64,000 nt of DNA from Niameybacter massiliensis (lineage in GTDB: Bacteria; Bacillota; Clostridia; Lachnospirales; Cellulosilyticaceae), in the NCBI RefSeq assembly GCF_001282685.1, contig NZ_LN875035.1, forward strand, positions 2,466,001-2,530,000. Direction: 5' to 3'. The notes beneath the pieces were generated by a model. That model saw nothing but the letters and a program-made list of their open reading frames with translations, was not told the DNA's origin and ran no database searches. Position 1 is the stretch's first letter; every line of letters begins with the position of its first letter. Shown here in pieces: positions 1-8,258 of this stretch. The translations under genes were made by a program, and so were the position numbers.

Positions 1-892
1 CATACTGAGAGCTATTGATCCAATCTTGTAAATGTTCAATACGCATCCCCATAGCAAAAGGTTTTTGAACCATATTCACACTGTGTTCATAAAGCATTTT
101 AAATGTGTCTCTTGCACTATGTCCTAATGCAAGTACACAAACCTCTGTTTCAATCCACTCATTATCATTGACTTGTACTGCCTTCAACTCACCTTCTTCA
201 ATACGAAGTGCTGTAAGTTTAGTTTCAAAACGGTAACTTCCACCAAGCCTTTCAATTTCATGACGAATATTCTTAACAACATCCCTTAATACATCCGTTC
301 CAATGTGTGGTTTGTTTTTGTAGCGAATTTCTTCTGGTCCACCGAACCTAGCTAATTCTTCAAGTACTTTATGACAACGAACATTTTTAATTTGTGTAGT
401 AAGCTTTCCATCTGAAAAGGTTCCTGCCCCACCTTCTCCAAATTGAACATTAGAGATTGGACTAAACTTGCCTTCTTTCCAAAAAGCTTCTATATCTTGC
501 ACACGTGCATCAACTGCTTTTCCACGTTCAATGACGATAGGCTTATATCCCATCTGAGCAAGTATAAGTGCCGCAAACATACCACAAGGTCCACTACCAA
601 CTATAACTGGACGATGCTTAAGTACTTTATCTCCTACTTCTGGATAATAATAATTAAGATCTGGTGTTTTTAAATTAGAAAACTTCTTAAGAAGTTCTTT
701 TTCTTTTTTTGTTTCTACATCTACTGTATAAACAATTTTTATATCTTGCTTTTTACGTGCATCTATCGCTTTTTTAAAAATACGATACTGTTGAATATCT
801 GCTTCTCCTATACGAAGCTTTTTTGCTATTTTATTTTTTAATACACTTTCATCTTCTTTTAAAGTGAGAGAAAGGTCTTGTACTCGAATCAT
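1..892 (-). CDS. FAD-dependent dehydrogenase, COG2509 type (3' end outside window)
   Basis: The gene reads leftward and runs out of the window at position 1, so only about 297 N-terminal codons are present. A roughly 90-residue N-terminal region starting MIRVQDLSL precedes a Rossmann FAD-binding motif (VIVGSGPCGMFAAL, near residue 95) and the conserved block FGEGGAGTFSDGKL. These are hallmarks of the uncharacterised COG2509 flavoprotein family. The start was read directly from the sequence: ATG at 892 is preceded by GAGGAAA at a good distance. It lies 31 bp downstream of the HI0933-type flavoprotein gene, so both are probably one operon. The substrate is unknown. Confidence 0.85.
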   Translation of the reverse strand, partial: MIRVQDLSLTLKEDESVLKNKIAKKLRIGEADIQQYRIFKKAIDARKKQDIKIVYTVDVETKKEKELLKKFSNLKTPDLNYYYPEVGDKVLKHRPVIVGSGPCGMFAALILAQMGYKPIVIERGKAVDARVQDIEAFWKEGKFSPISNVQFGEGGAGTFSDGKLTTQIKNVRCHKVLEELARFGGPEEIRYKNKPHIGTDVLRDVVKNIRHEIERLGGSYRFETKLTALRIEEGELKAVQVNDNEWIETEVCVLALGHSARDTFKMLYEHSVNMVQKPFAMGMRIEHLQDWINSSQY

Positions 893-923
893 ATTTGTTT
901 CCTCAAGCTTTCTAATTTTTGTT

Positions 924-2150
924 CTAATTTTGTACGACAGATTCGCCCGCTACAAGGCCTGTAGACCATGCCCATTGTAAGTTATACCCACCACAATCAC
1001 CATCTACATCTAGTACTTCTCCTGTTATATAAAGGCCTGGTGCCTTTAAAGATTCCATCGTTTCTAAATTCACTTCATCTAAAGTAATACCACCAACTGT
1101 AGCTTGTGCAAACTTAAATCCTCTTGTGCCTTTAACTTCAAACACTAATTTTTTCATGGTCTCAGCTAATGCTTCTACCATTTCATAGTCTAAATTTTCA
1201 CATGGTGCAACTGGGCTTCCTACATCAGCTTGTTTAATAATTGCCATAACGGCACGCTTATTTAACCAACCTATAAAAAGTTCCTCTATTGTTTTATGTG
1301 CCCCATTACCTATACGTTCGTAAATCGTTGCTACTAAATCTTCCTTAGTTGCCTCTGGCATAAAGTCCATATGAATCTCACATGCTTGCTTCTTCGCGAA
1401 ACTATCTGCTGCAATACGACTTAATTGAAAAATCGGTGGTCCAGATAAACCATCTTCAGTAAAGAGCACTTCTCCTCTTTCTGTACGAACCTTTGTGCCC
1501 TCTACCAAAATACTGACTTCACTTTTAAAACGCATGCCTTGCATCATCTTACAGTATTTTGTTGGTGATACAATATGAACAAGTGTTGGAAGTGTTGGGA
1601 CTTGATGGTGTCCTAAAGCTTTTAATAAACCATAACCTGTTTCATCACAACCGAGCTGTGGTGCTGCAAGTCCTCCCGTTGCTACGATGATGCGTTCAAA
1701 AGTATACTTGTCATTAGCTTCTGTTAAGACATTCCACTTTACGCCTTCTGGTTTAAGTTTCGTCACTTTAGTATCTACTAAAACCTCTATACCTAGTCGT
1801 TCTACTTCCATACGTAGAACATCTACTACACTACTTGCTTGCTCTGAAGCTGGGTAGACTTTTGTCTTTTCTATAAGTCTTTCAATGCCAAGTGTTTTAA
1901 AGAATGCAAGTGTAGTCTCTACATTTTTACTCACAACAGGCTGATAGCAGTCTTTCTTGCTTGCTGTGTGGAAACGCTCTGCTCCCATATCTATATTGGT
2001 TATATTACATCTACCGTTACCGGTTACTAATATCTTCTTACCTATTCTGTTTTGTCTTTCAAAAATAGTGACTTTAGCGCCTAACCTTGCTGCAGTGATT
2101 GCTGCTACAAGACCAGATGCACCGCCACCAATAATGGCTATATCCCTCAT
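924..2150 (-). CDS. HI0933/YhiN-family NAD(P)/FAD-dependent oxidoreductase
   Basis: The protein has 408 residues, the usual length for the HI0933 (YhiN, 'aminoacetone oxidase family') flavoproteins. It opens with an FAD dinucleotide-binding motif (IAIIGGGASGLVAAI) and continues with GKKILVTGNGRCNITN, which is diagnostic of the family. The C-terminus carries the second FAD contact, YITGEVLDVDGDCGGYNLQWA. A weak AAAGGATG ribosome site precedes ATG 2150. The physiological substrate is not established. It is followed 31 bp later by a second flavoprotein gene, so the two probably share a transcript. Confidence 0.9.
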   Translation of the reverse strand: MRDIAIIGGGASGLVAAITAARLGAKVTIFERQNRIGKKILVTGNGRCNITNIDMGAERFHTASKKDCYQPVVSKNVETTLAFFKTLGIERLIEKTKVYPASEQASSVVDVLRMEVERLGIEVLVDTKVTKLKPEGVKWNVLTEANDKYTFERIIVATGGLAAPQLGCDETGYGLLKALGHHQVPTLPTLVHIVSPTKYCKMMQGMRFKSEVSILVEGTKVRTERGEVLFTEDGLSGPPIFQLSRIAADSFAKKQACEIHMDFMPEATKEDLVATIYERIGNGAHKTIEELFIGWLNKRAVMAIIKQADVGSPVAPCENLDYEMVEALAETMKKLVFEVKGTRGFKFAQATVGGITLDEVNLETMESLKAPGLYITGEVLDVDGDCGGYNLQWAWSTGLVAGESVVQN

Positions 2151-2233
2151 GTTAGTTAGTCATCCTTTCTTTGTCTTTTATTGTAGGGGTATTTAATGAC
2201 CTTTGCAAGTACAAAGGGGGTATTTCAAATTTT

Positions 2234-2366
2234 ACAAAAAGGCAGTTGAACTGTACACCTTTTGTTTCTGCTCCTAAGACCTAAAAATACTTCACTATTT
2301 TTAAGTTCTCCCTAAAGAAACTTTCAGAGTACAACTCCCCTGCCTTTTCATAAATAAAAGGGGTAC
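2234..2366 (-). ncRNA. candidate structured small RNA, possibly CsfG-like
   Basis: This stretch between two genes has no ORF but strong structure. On the minus strand AAAAGGCAG (2237-2245 pairing with 2340-2348) closes a roughly 110-nt multi-hairpin domain that ends in CTGCC followed by TTTTTG, a terminator-like end. Inside are an AAGTT/AACTT hairpin and an AAAAATA/TATTTTT hairpin. The 5' segment CCCCTTTT can alternatively pair with AAAAGG-GGGG, competing with the closing stem. A sigma-F-like promoter lies just upstream. Endospore formers have a conserved forespore small RNA, CsfG, with this kind of promoter. Equating the two is a guess from memory, not a match I could verify. Confidence 0.45.
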
Positions 2367-2371
2367 ACTTA

Positions 2372-2402
2372 TATTGTCCCCCTTCTAGATTACTCACTAT
2401 AA
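2372..2402 (-). promoter_or_regulatory. sigma-F/G-like promoter of the candidate small RNA
   Basis: On the minus strand GGGGACAATA (2372-2381) fits the sigma-F -10 consensus GGnnAnAnTA at every defined position. TTATA (2398-2402) lies 16 bp upstream and matches the -35 consensus GYWTA at four of five positions. It overlaps the last codons of the BofC-like gene, itself a type of gene expressed in the forespore. Confidence 0.45.
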
Positions 2403-2998
2403 TTTTGTAAAATTTCTTCTATATAATAAGCATCTTTTTCTAGTTTACGTTTTTGTTCTATTGTTAGCTGAATACTTTGATTAGAAATAAGATCTACTGT
2501 ACGCATTGAAAAATCTCTTGTACTTAAACCCAAATTAATAAATGAAGGGTTTTTTCCTTCTACCACAATACCTATTTGATCATTTTCTATACCAAGAGCA
2601 AAAGAAGGTGCTTCTTTGATAATGTAAGTTTGCCTTGTAAGAATCACCTCTTCTGGTGTAAACTTCTCAATTTGATAATCTCTAAAAAGAGCTTGTACTT
2701 CTTCCATCGTCTTACTGAGTAAGCTTAATGTATTCAAAGTTTGCTCTTCTACAATGTATCCTTCTTGATCAAGTAACTTTGCCGTAATCTTAGTTGTAGG
2801 TAAGATCCTACTACTTTCTTCTGTTTCTACTTCTACAATAGGCTCTTCTGGGTCAAAAGTCTCAATGACCGCATCAGGATTAACTATAGGGTCACTAATC
2901 CCTTTGCGATATGCCACTTGAAAACAGACAGTAGCTATTATAATAAAAACGAATGCAGCAACAGTAAGTAAGGTAATAAATTGCTTCTTCGTAAACAT
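2390..2998 (-). CDS. BofC-like membrane-anchored protein
   Basis: The 202-residue protein has one N-terminal membrane segment (about residues 8-29) and an extracytoplasmic remainder. An acidic linker (EEPIVEVETEE) precedes a region resembling the BofC C-terminal domain: paired beta strands around TKITAKLLDQEGYIVEE, then a helix with the family-like spacing of MEEVQALFRDYQIEKFTPEEVIL. In Bacillus, BofC is a forespore-made inhibitor of the SpoIVB protease in the sigma-K checkpoint. The assignment rests on pattern only. A sigma-G-like promoter upstream supports forespore expression. It may be a related protein with a different role. Confidence 0.5.
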   Translation of the reverse strand: MFTKKQFITLLTVAAFVFIIIATVCFQVAYRKGISDPIVNPDAVIETFDPEEPIVEVETEESSRILPTTKITAKLLDQEGYIVEEQTLNTLSLLSKTMEEVQALFRDYQIEKFTPEEVILTRQTYIIKEAPSFALGIENDQIGIVVEGKNPSFINLGLSTRDFSMRTVDLISNQSIQLTIEQKRKLEKDAYYIEEILQNYSE

Positions 2999-3035
2999 GT
3001 ATATCCTCCTAAACGTCCTTGTTCATTACGTTTGG

Positions 3036-3066
3036 GAGTATAACCATCTTTTTACACCTTTATACA
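3036..3066 (-). promoter_or_regulatory. sigma-G-like promoter of the BofC-like gene
   Basis: On the minus strand TGTATA (3061-3066) and TATACTC (3036-3042) are separated by 18 bp. The sigma-G consensus is roughly TGAATA-N17/18-CATACTA. The -10 has two mismatches, so a vegetative sigma-A promoter cannot be excluded. Confidence 0.35.
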
Positions 3067-3084
3067 CCTCTAGCCCTTATTCTA

Positions 3085-4752
3085 TCAAGCTTCTTTAAAA
3101 AGTTTATTAATAAGCTTACGACCACCAGGTACATTTTCTAAATCTTTAGCAGTAATAGTACGTGTTAAAAGTCCTAATACACCATAGACTACCATAGCTA
3201 TTGGTATAACAATAAGCATCATAAGTGTTGCATGACCAAATACCTTTACAAGTAAATTAAACAATACATAGCTTACAATCCCCATAACTGCTGCTACTAA
3301 AATAGGTTTAATAATAAGCTTTTTGATATTAATTTTAATATGAATAGTACGTACTAAGTAAACTACATTTAATATGGCATAGATTAAATAACAAATCGAT
3401 GTACTATGAACAACACCATAAATATGCATACTTGGCATAGATAAAAGAATTAAGTTAGCAATAACCTTAACACCACAAGCAATCGCTGCATGGATTGTTG
3501 GAATACTTTGTTTTCCCATTCCCTGTAATACACCTGTTGTAATCTGAGCAACGGTAATAAAGATAATACTAACGCTACCATAGACTAAAAGCTCTCCACC
3601 ATCTGGTGCCATAGAATAAAGCATACGAATCACTTGATCGCCAAATACCATAAGCCCTACAGCCGATGGTGCAGCAAAAAGCATACCGATTTTAAGAACC
3701 ATATTCGTCTTACGGCGTACATCTTTAAAGTCTTGTTTTGCCACTGCAGCTGAAATAGCTGGAATAACCGCCATTCCTAGTGTAAGAATTAAATTAACTG
3801 GTAAGTTAATCAATGTGGTGTACTTGGTTGAAAATTGTCCTGCCAAACTATTTACAATAGCAGTCTGACTTGTGAGAACTTCTGGATCTGAAATAGGTAG
3901 ATTTACAAGTTGTCCTGCTAGTGACATCTTTTCTATTGTATTTGGAAGTATTTTATAAATCATAGAGTAATCAATGAGTCCCATAATAGAAAAAATTGAG
4001 GAACTAATCATAATTGGAATACTCATAATAAGTATTTTCTTTAAGAGCTCTCTATTTGTTTCATCTGTTGTGGTACGTGACTTACGTCTACGCTTATTAA
4101 TACTTGGCTTGATTAAATAATAGACAAATACTAAAACCAAAAGTGCAAAAAGTGCACCCACTGAAGTTCCAAATGAAGCACCTGTAACCGCTGCCTCTAG
4201 GCTTTTTTCCAATAGCATATAAGCCAATACCACACTAACAATAGCATGTACAAATTGTTCAACGACTTGAGATATAGCTGTTGGCGTCATAGAACTCATA
4301 CCTTGGAAATAGCCTCTCATAACAGCCATAATAGCTACTAAGAAAATAGCTGGCACTAATGCTTTCATTGGCAGTGCAGCTTCTGGCATATTAAAGAATA
4401 TCGTAGAGATACTATCTGCTCCAAACCATAAAACAACAGATAATATAGCCCCAATTAATACTGAATAAATCATTGCCACTTTGTAAACACGGTGTGCATC
4501 TTCATAAGCCCCAATAGCTCTTCGTTCTGATACCATCTTAGAAATTGCTGTTGGAAGGGCAACCGATGACAGTGTAAGCATTACCATATAAACTTGATAA
4601 GAGGGTGCAAAAATACCATTTCCACTATCTCCAATAGCTCCCGTTAGTGGAATGCGATATAAAATACCTATTAGTTTACTGATAAATACAGCAATCGATA
4701 AAATCATAGCACCTTTTAAAATATGTGCGCCTGTTTGCTTATTATTTTCCAT
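3085..4752 (-). CDS. MurJ/SpoVB-type polysaccharide or lipid II flippase
   Basis: This 555-residue, entirely hydrophobic protein has about 14 predicted membrane helices. It matches the Wzx/SpoVB branch of the MOP superfamily, close to YtgP/MurJ-type flippases that move lipid-linked cell-wall precursors across the membrane. Family-like stretches are KGAMILSIAVFISKLIGILY at the N-terminus and GVLQGMGKQSIPTIHAAI in the second half. The longer reading frame starts at 4776, but ATG 4752 has a good AAGGAAAAG site 3 nt upstream and the earlier one has none, so I use 4752. A long structured leader precedes it. Whether it acts in vegetative or spore cortex synthesis cannot be read here. Confidence 0.85.
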   Translation of the reverse strand: MENNKQTGAHILKGAMILSIAVFISKLIGILYRIPLTGAIGDSGNGIFAPSYQVYMVMLTLSSVALPTAISKMVSERRAIGAYEDAHRVYKVAMIYSVLIGAILSVVLWFGADSISTIFFNMPEAALPMKALVPAIFLVAIMAVMRGYFQGMSSMTPTAISQVVEQFVHAIVSVVLAYMLLEKSLEAAVTGASFGTSVGALFALLVLVFVYYLIKPSINKRRRKSRTTTDETNRELLKKILIMSIPIMISSSIFSIMGLIDYSMIYKILPNTIEKMSLAGQLVNLPISDPEVLTSQTAIVNSLAGQFSTKYTTLINLPVNLILTLGMAVIPAISAAVAKQDFKDVRRKTNMVLKIGMLFAAPSAVGLMVFGDQVIRMLYSMAPDGGELLVYGSVSIIFITVAQITTGVLQGMGKQSIPTIHAAIACGVKVIANLILLSMPSMHIYGVVHSTSICYLIYAILNVVYLVRTIHIKINIKKLIIKPILVAAVMGIVSYVLFNLLVKVFGHATLMMLIVIPIAMVVYGVLGLLTRTITAKDLENVPGGRKLINKLFKEA

Positions 4753-4786
4753 AGTCTTTTCCTTTAACCTTATCATTCTTCATTGC

Positions 4787-4887
4787 TTATCCGCTGGCTA
4801 GTATTATGCAGTACTAACCCCTGGATAACGTCATCTAAAATTCAGCTAATCTAAATAATTATCTGAACTAAGAACGCTGTTTATCCG
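4787..4887 (-). promoter_or_regulatory. structured 5' leader of the flippase gene
   Basis: The 228-bp gap upstream of the flippase gene contains pairing potential. TTATCCG occurs twice, at 4787-4793 and 4881-4887, and both copies can pair with GGATAA at 4823-4828. They would form mutually exclusive stems. A near-perfect stem lies between them (TTCAGCTAAT at 4841, ATTATCTGAA at 4858). A possible -10 (TATAAT, minus strand, about 4895-4900) sits upstream. I recognise no known riboswitch class. Confidence 0.3.
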
Positions 4888-4980
4888 ATGCACTATTATA
4901 GCACAAAACTTTGAAGAAAATATAGTCTTAATTCATATAAATAAGAAAGAATACATAAAAATAGTGTGCTCTATAGCACA

Positions 4981-5436
4981 CTATTCTTCTTCTGGTAAGG
5001 GCTCAAGTATTTTTATACGCATTTTGCGTTTACTATATAAACGATAACGATTAATGATTTCTGGGTACTGTCTCACAAAGCATACAAAGCGTTCAACACT
5101 TTCAAGTGCTTCATAAGATAAGAACTGCTTCATGCCTTCTCTCTCTTCTTCACGATTATTCGTAAGCTGTAGAATGTCCAAAAATTCATCAATAAGTTCA
5201 TCCCGAGAAATCAAGTACTTTGCCATTTCTTTTCCTTTATCTGTAATCGTAATGGGTTGATAAGCAAGGTAAACGATATACTTTTGAAAATGCATACGTT
5301 GAAGGGCCTGGATGGTTTTTTTGAGTGGCATGTTTAGCTCTGTACTTAATTCACTACTTTTAATTTCTTGACCTTGCTCACTCAACTTATAAATATGAAT
5401 GAGATATTGTTCTAAACTTGAAGAGAGCACATCCAT
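4981..5436 (-). CDS. DtxR/MntR-fold transcriptional regulator with degenerate metal site
   Basis: The 151-residue protein has the N-terminal winged helix and dimerisation region of the DtxR/MntR metalloregulators (LEQYLIHIYKLSEQG, then ITITDKGKEMAKYLISRDELIDEFL). Aligned by eye with MntR, only one of the six metal ligands survives. The positions equivalent to D8, E11, H77, E102 and H103 are Q10, I13, D79, K103 and Q104, while the E99 equivalent is E100. It therefore probably does not sense Mn or Fe in the usual way. It is transcribed divergently from the degV gene. The target genes are unknown. Confidence 0.75.
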   Translation of the reverse strand: MDVLSSSLEQYLIHIYKLSEQGQEIKSSELSTELNMPLKKTIQALQRMHFQKYIVYLAYQPITITDKGKEMAKYLISRDELIDEFLDILQLTNNREEEREGMKQFLSYEALESVERFVCFVRQYPEIINRYRLYSKRKMRIKILEPLPEEE

Positions 5437-5499
5437 TCCTCCTTTTACTATAACAGTACAGTATATGCGAGGCTAGCTTATCCTAATGCTAAACTTATC

Positions 5500-5528
5500 T
5501 TGCAAACTTCTTTCTATTCCCATATAAT
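5500..5528 (+). promoter_or_regulatory. sigma-A promoter of degV-family gene
   Basis: TTGCAA (5500-5505) and TATAAT (5523-5528) are separated by exactly 17 bp, a strong housekeeping promoter about 50 bp upstream of the start codon. Confidence 0.7.
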
Positions 5529-5577
5529 ATAATCGGAATGTTGTACAAATAAAATTCCTATTAAGGAGGTGAATGTA

Positions 5578-6459
5578 ATGAGTGAAATCGTACTTATAAC
5601 AGATACATCAAGTGATTTAAGTGACACTATAGTTAAAGAATTTGGAATTACACGTATTCCTTTTTATGTTTCATTTAATCAAGTCGATTATTTTAAAGAA
5701 ATCGTAGAAATGCCTATTAAAGATTTCTATACAAAAATGCGTGAAAGTAAAGTCTTCCCTAAAACATCACTTCCATCAATCAATGATTATCTTGAAGTGT
5801 TTACACCACTTGCAGAGGCTGGTAAATCCATTATCTGTGTTTGTTTATCCGGGTATTTTAGCGGTTCATATAGTTCTGCTGTTAATGCCAAAGAAATTAT
5901 TTTAGAAAATTATCCTAATACGCAAATTGCAATTATTAATTCATTAAATGCCACAGGTGGTCAAGGACTTTTAGTAACAGAGATTGGTCGTATGATTCAA
6001 GATGGACTTGAATTTGACCAAATTATTAATCTTACAGATAAACTTATTGAAAAAGCTAGAATTTTCTTCTTTGTTGATACACTTGATTATTTAGAAAATG
6101 GCGGTCGTATCGGAAAAGCATCTGCTCTTCTTGGTACAATGCTCAATGTTAAGCCTATTCTCTTTTTAGAGAAAGGACAACTTTATCCACTTGCTAAAGT
6201 ACGTGGTAAGAAAAAAGCTATTGCTAAAATTATCGAATCCACTGTGGAATATATTGGTGATCGTCCTTGTGACTACAACTACATAGTTGGTCATGCTGAC
6301 AACTTAGAAGATGCCAATACTATTTTAGCAGGTGCTAGAGCAAGTATTGCTGCTCCTATTCCTGATGAATTCTTCTTCATCGGAGTAACTATTGGTGTAA
6401 ATACAGGTCCTGATGCATGCGGAATCTGTGTTATTCCAAAGTATCAAACATTAATGTAA
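5578..6459 (+). CDS. DegV family fatty-acid-binding protein
   Basis: The 293-residue protein matches the DegV family in length and in its motifs: ITDTSSDLS at the N-terminus, KTSLPSINDY, CLSGYFSGSYSSA in the fatty-acid pocket region, and DTLDYLENGGRIGKAS. DegV/FakB proteins bind a fatty acid and present it to the kinase FakA for incorporation into phospholipid. No FakA is in the window. The open frame can be read from GTG 5569, but that codon lies inside the AAGGAGG ribosome site, so ATG 5578 (8 nt after the site) is the start. Confidence 0.9.
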   Translation: MSEIVLITDTSSDLSDTIVKEFGITRIPFYVSFNQVDYFKEIVEMPIKDFYTKMRESKVFPKTSLPSINDYLEVFTPLAEAGKSIICVCLSGYFSGSYSSAVNAKEIILENYPNTQIAIINSLNATGGQGLLVTEIGRMIQDGLEFDQIINLTDKLIEKARIFFFVDTLDYLENGGRIGKASALLGTMLNVKPILFLEKGQLYPLAKVRGKKKAIAKIIESTVEYIGDRPCDYNYIVGHADNLEDANTILAGARASIAAPIPDEFFFIGVTIGVNTGPDACGICVIPKYQTLM

Positions 6460-6461
6460 CT

Positions 6462-6503
6462 AAAAAGGAAGGTAGGATAATTATTTATCCTACCTTCCTT
6501 TTT
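6462..6503. terminator. bidirectional intrinsic terminator
   Basis: A 19-bp perfect stem (AAAAAGGAAGGTAGGATAA and its complement) with a 4-nt loop lies between the convergent degV and 7-TM genes and ends in T runs on both strands. Confidence 0.9.
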
Positions 6504-6514
6504 CACTTTTCAAC

Positions 6515-7192
6515 TTATCTTCTCTTAACTGGCTTAATATAAAACGCATAGGCAATGGCCATAAACGCGAAAATTTCTGTTGCCGTAAATGGTGGTATGA
6601 TATTAAGTAGATTAACAAAATACCCTATTCCATCCAATGTCAATAAAATACATGCTGCAATAATAAGTGCATAACTACTTCTTAAATATTCATTCTTATA
6701 CTTAAGAAAGCCAATCACACAAAGTATAATCATGATAGCTACAAAAGTACCTTGTACAACACTTAAATACAGAGGAAACTGACCTGTAAGTTCTAGTCTA
6801 TAGCCAAATGTTGCTGTCACAATCTTGGTAGGTTGAGTGATAATAACATATATGTAGAATAAAATCCAAGGTGTAAATAAAACTAAATAAGTTAAATAAT
6901 TTAATTTTTCCCTTATGTAAGGTGTAATGCACCATACTGCTGAAGCCATTGTCATAGTAATTCCAATGCTTGTTGCTAAATAGAAGTAACGTAGGATTTC
7001 AAGTTGTCCAAGCGTTGGATGGTCTCCATATACAATTAGTGTTAAATACCTCATCATAGAAAATGCAAATAGAAATGTACAAATCCATTTCAAAGTTACA
7101 TTTTCTTTCTTTTGTACAATACCTATATTCACCATTAGGACTATCAGTGCTAAAACGCACAAAACAATGAGTAAAAAATAGCTCGTTGACAT
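6515..7192 (-). CDS. seven-helix integral membrane protein of unknown function
   Basis: The 225-residue protein is almost all membrane, with seven hydrophobic segments (roughly residues 5-25, 34-53, 67-89, 99-119, 143-163, 172-192 and 197-215) and a short basic C-terminus (KPVKRR). The topology resembles the 7TM sensor domains found in front of histidine kinases, but no output domain follows. I do not recognise it. A GTP-free pore or transport motif is also not visible. ATG 7198 directly abuts the GGGGGAGG ribosome site, so ATG 7192, six bases further on, is the likelier start. Confidence 0.65.
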   Translation of the reverse strand: MSTSYFLLIVLCVLALIVLMVNIGIVQKKENVTLKWICTFLFAFSMMRYLTLIVYGDHPTLGQLEILRYFYLATSIGITMTMASAVWCITPYIREKLNYLTYLVLFTPWILFYIYVIITQPTKIVTATFGYRLELTGQFPLYLSVVQGTFVAIMIILCVIGFLKYKNEYLRSSYALIIAACILLTLDGIGYFVNLLNIIPPFTATEIFAFMAIAYAFYIKPVKRR

Positions 7193-7279
7193 GGACATCC
7201 TCCCCCTTTTTTATTATTTTTATGGACAAGGAAGTTATTTTAGAACTAGATTCTCTAAATTTCTTTGTATAAGAATACA

Positions 7280-7305
7280 AAAGAGGCCACCTAAGTGACC
7301 TCTTT
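7280..7305 (-). terminator. intrinsic terminator after the thioredoxin-reductase-like gene
   Basis: AAAGAGG-C-CAC and GTG-A-CCTCTTT form a stem with a 4-nt loop just downstream of the stop codon at 7312. Confidence 0.75.
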
Positions 7306-7311
7306 ATTCTA

Positions 7312-8175
7312 CTATTTAGATACTTTATCTTTTGTATGAAGATAACTTACTGCTTGAAGTGCAGCTGTAGCACCTTCTCCTACTGCTTTTGCCACTTGGT
7401 AAGGACGACCTGTACAGTCTCCAGCAGCATATACACCTGGCATATTAGTTTCCATAAAGCGATTAACTTTAATCGCTTTTTCATCAATTTCAAGACCTTT
7501 AAGAAGTTGTGTTGTTGGAATACTTTCTTTAATGATGAATACACCACTTACATTAAGTTCCCCATCTTTTAGCACAAGCTTATTAACAACACCTTCACCT
7601 TCTACAGCTTTAGGTTTCCCACTTACAACTTCAACACGTTCTCCAAGAGAACCTACATTTTTGTAAAGTGGAATATAATAAACTTTTTCACATACTTCAT
7701 TTAAATAGTTTACATCTTCTTCTGCATGGGCACTATCACCAATAAGGGCTACTGTTTTCCCCCTATATAAAGGACCATCACAAGTTGCACAGTAACTTAC
7801 ACCACGACCTAGAAAAGCTTCTTCACCTTCTACAGAACTTGCTTTTGTAATCCCATTTGCTAAAATAACTGTTTTAGCTTCAATAAATTCATTTTCTGCA
7901 TTAAGCATATAGAAATCACCCATATTGAAGATCTCTAAAACTTTTTTATTTTCTATCTCAACATTCATCTCTTTTGCATGGCCTAAGAAAGATTCCATCA
8001 TTTCTTGACCTGTGGCACCCATCATCCCAATATAATTATCTATTTTTTCAGCTTTATATAAATAGCTGGTTGTAATATCATTTCCAAAGATTTTTACTTT
8101 CTTATTACGAATAACACCATTTATAGCAGCAGATAGACCTGCTGGTCCTCCGCCGATGATTGCGATATCTAACAT
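7312..8175 (-). CDS. thioredoxin reductase-like NAD(P)/FAD oxidoreductase
   Basis: The 287-residue protein has the TrxB layout: an N-terminal FAD motif (IAIIGGGPAGLSAAI), the redox-active dithiol YCATCDGPLYRGK near residue 132, an NADPH-site motif variant (VALIGDSAHAEEDV) and the C-terminal FAD motif VYAAGDCTGRPYQVAKAVGEGA. It is about 20 residues shorter than classical TrxB. The second motif lacks the usual G-G-D-S spacing, so the partner may not be standard thioredoxin. No thioredoxin gene adjoins it. Related clostridial enzymes include ferredoxin-linked flavin thioredoxin reductases, and which type this is cannot be decided from sequence alone. Confidence 0.82.
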   Translation of the reverse strand: MLDIAIIGGGPAGLSAAINGVIRNKKVKIFGNDITTSYLYKAEKIDNYIGMMGATGQEMMESFLGHAKEMNVEIENKKVLEIFNMGDFYMLNAENEFIEAKTVILANGITKASSVEGEEAFLGRGVSYCATCDGPLYRGKTVALIGDSAHAEEDVNYLNEVCEKVYYIPLYKNVGSLGERVEVVSGKPKAVEGEGVVNKLVLKDGELNVSGVFIIKESIPTTQLLKGLEIDEKAIKVNRFMETNMPGVYAAGDCTGRPYQVAKAVGEGATAALQAVSYLHTKDKVSK

Positions 8176-8258
8176 AATAGTTCCTCACCTTCTGTCTTTT
8201 TATTGCTCACTTATATTATATGTGATTTTTTTCTTATTGAGTAAATTATTTTGGTAAC

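Noticed and set aside
5569-5580. GTG start of the DegV frame at 5569
   Set aside because: The codon lies inside the AAGGAGG ribosome site; ATG 5578 is correctly spaced.
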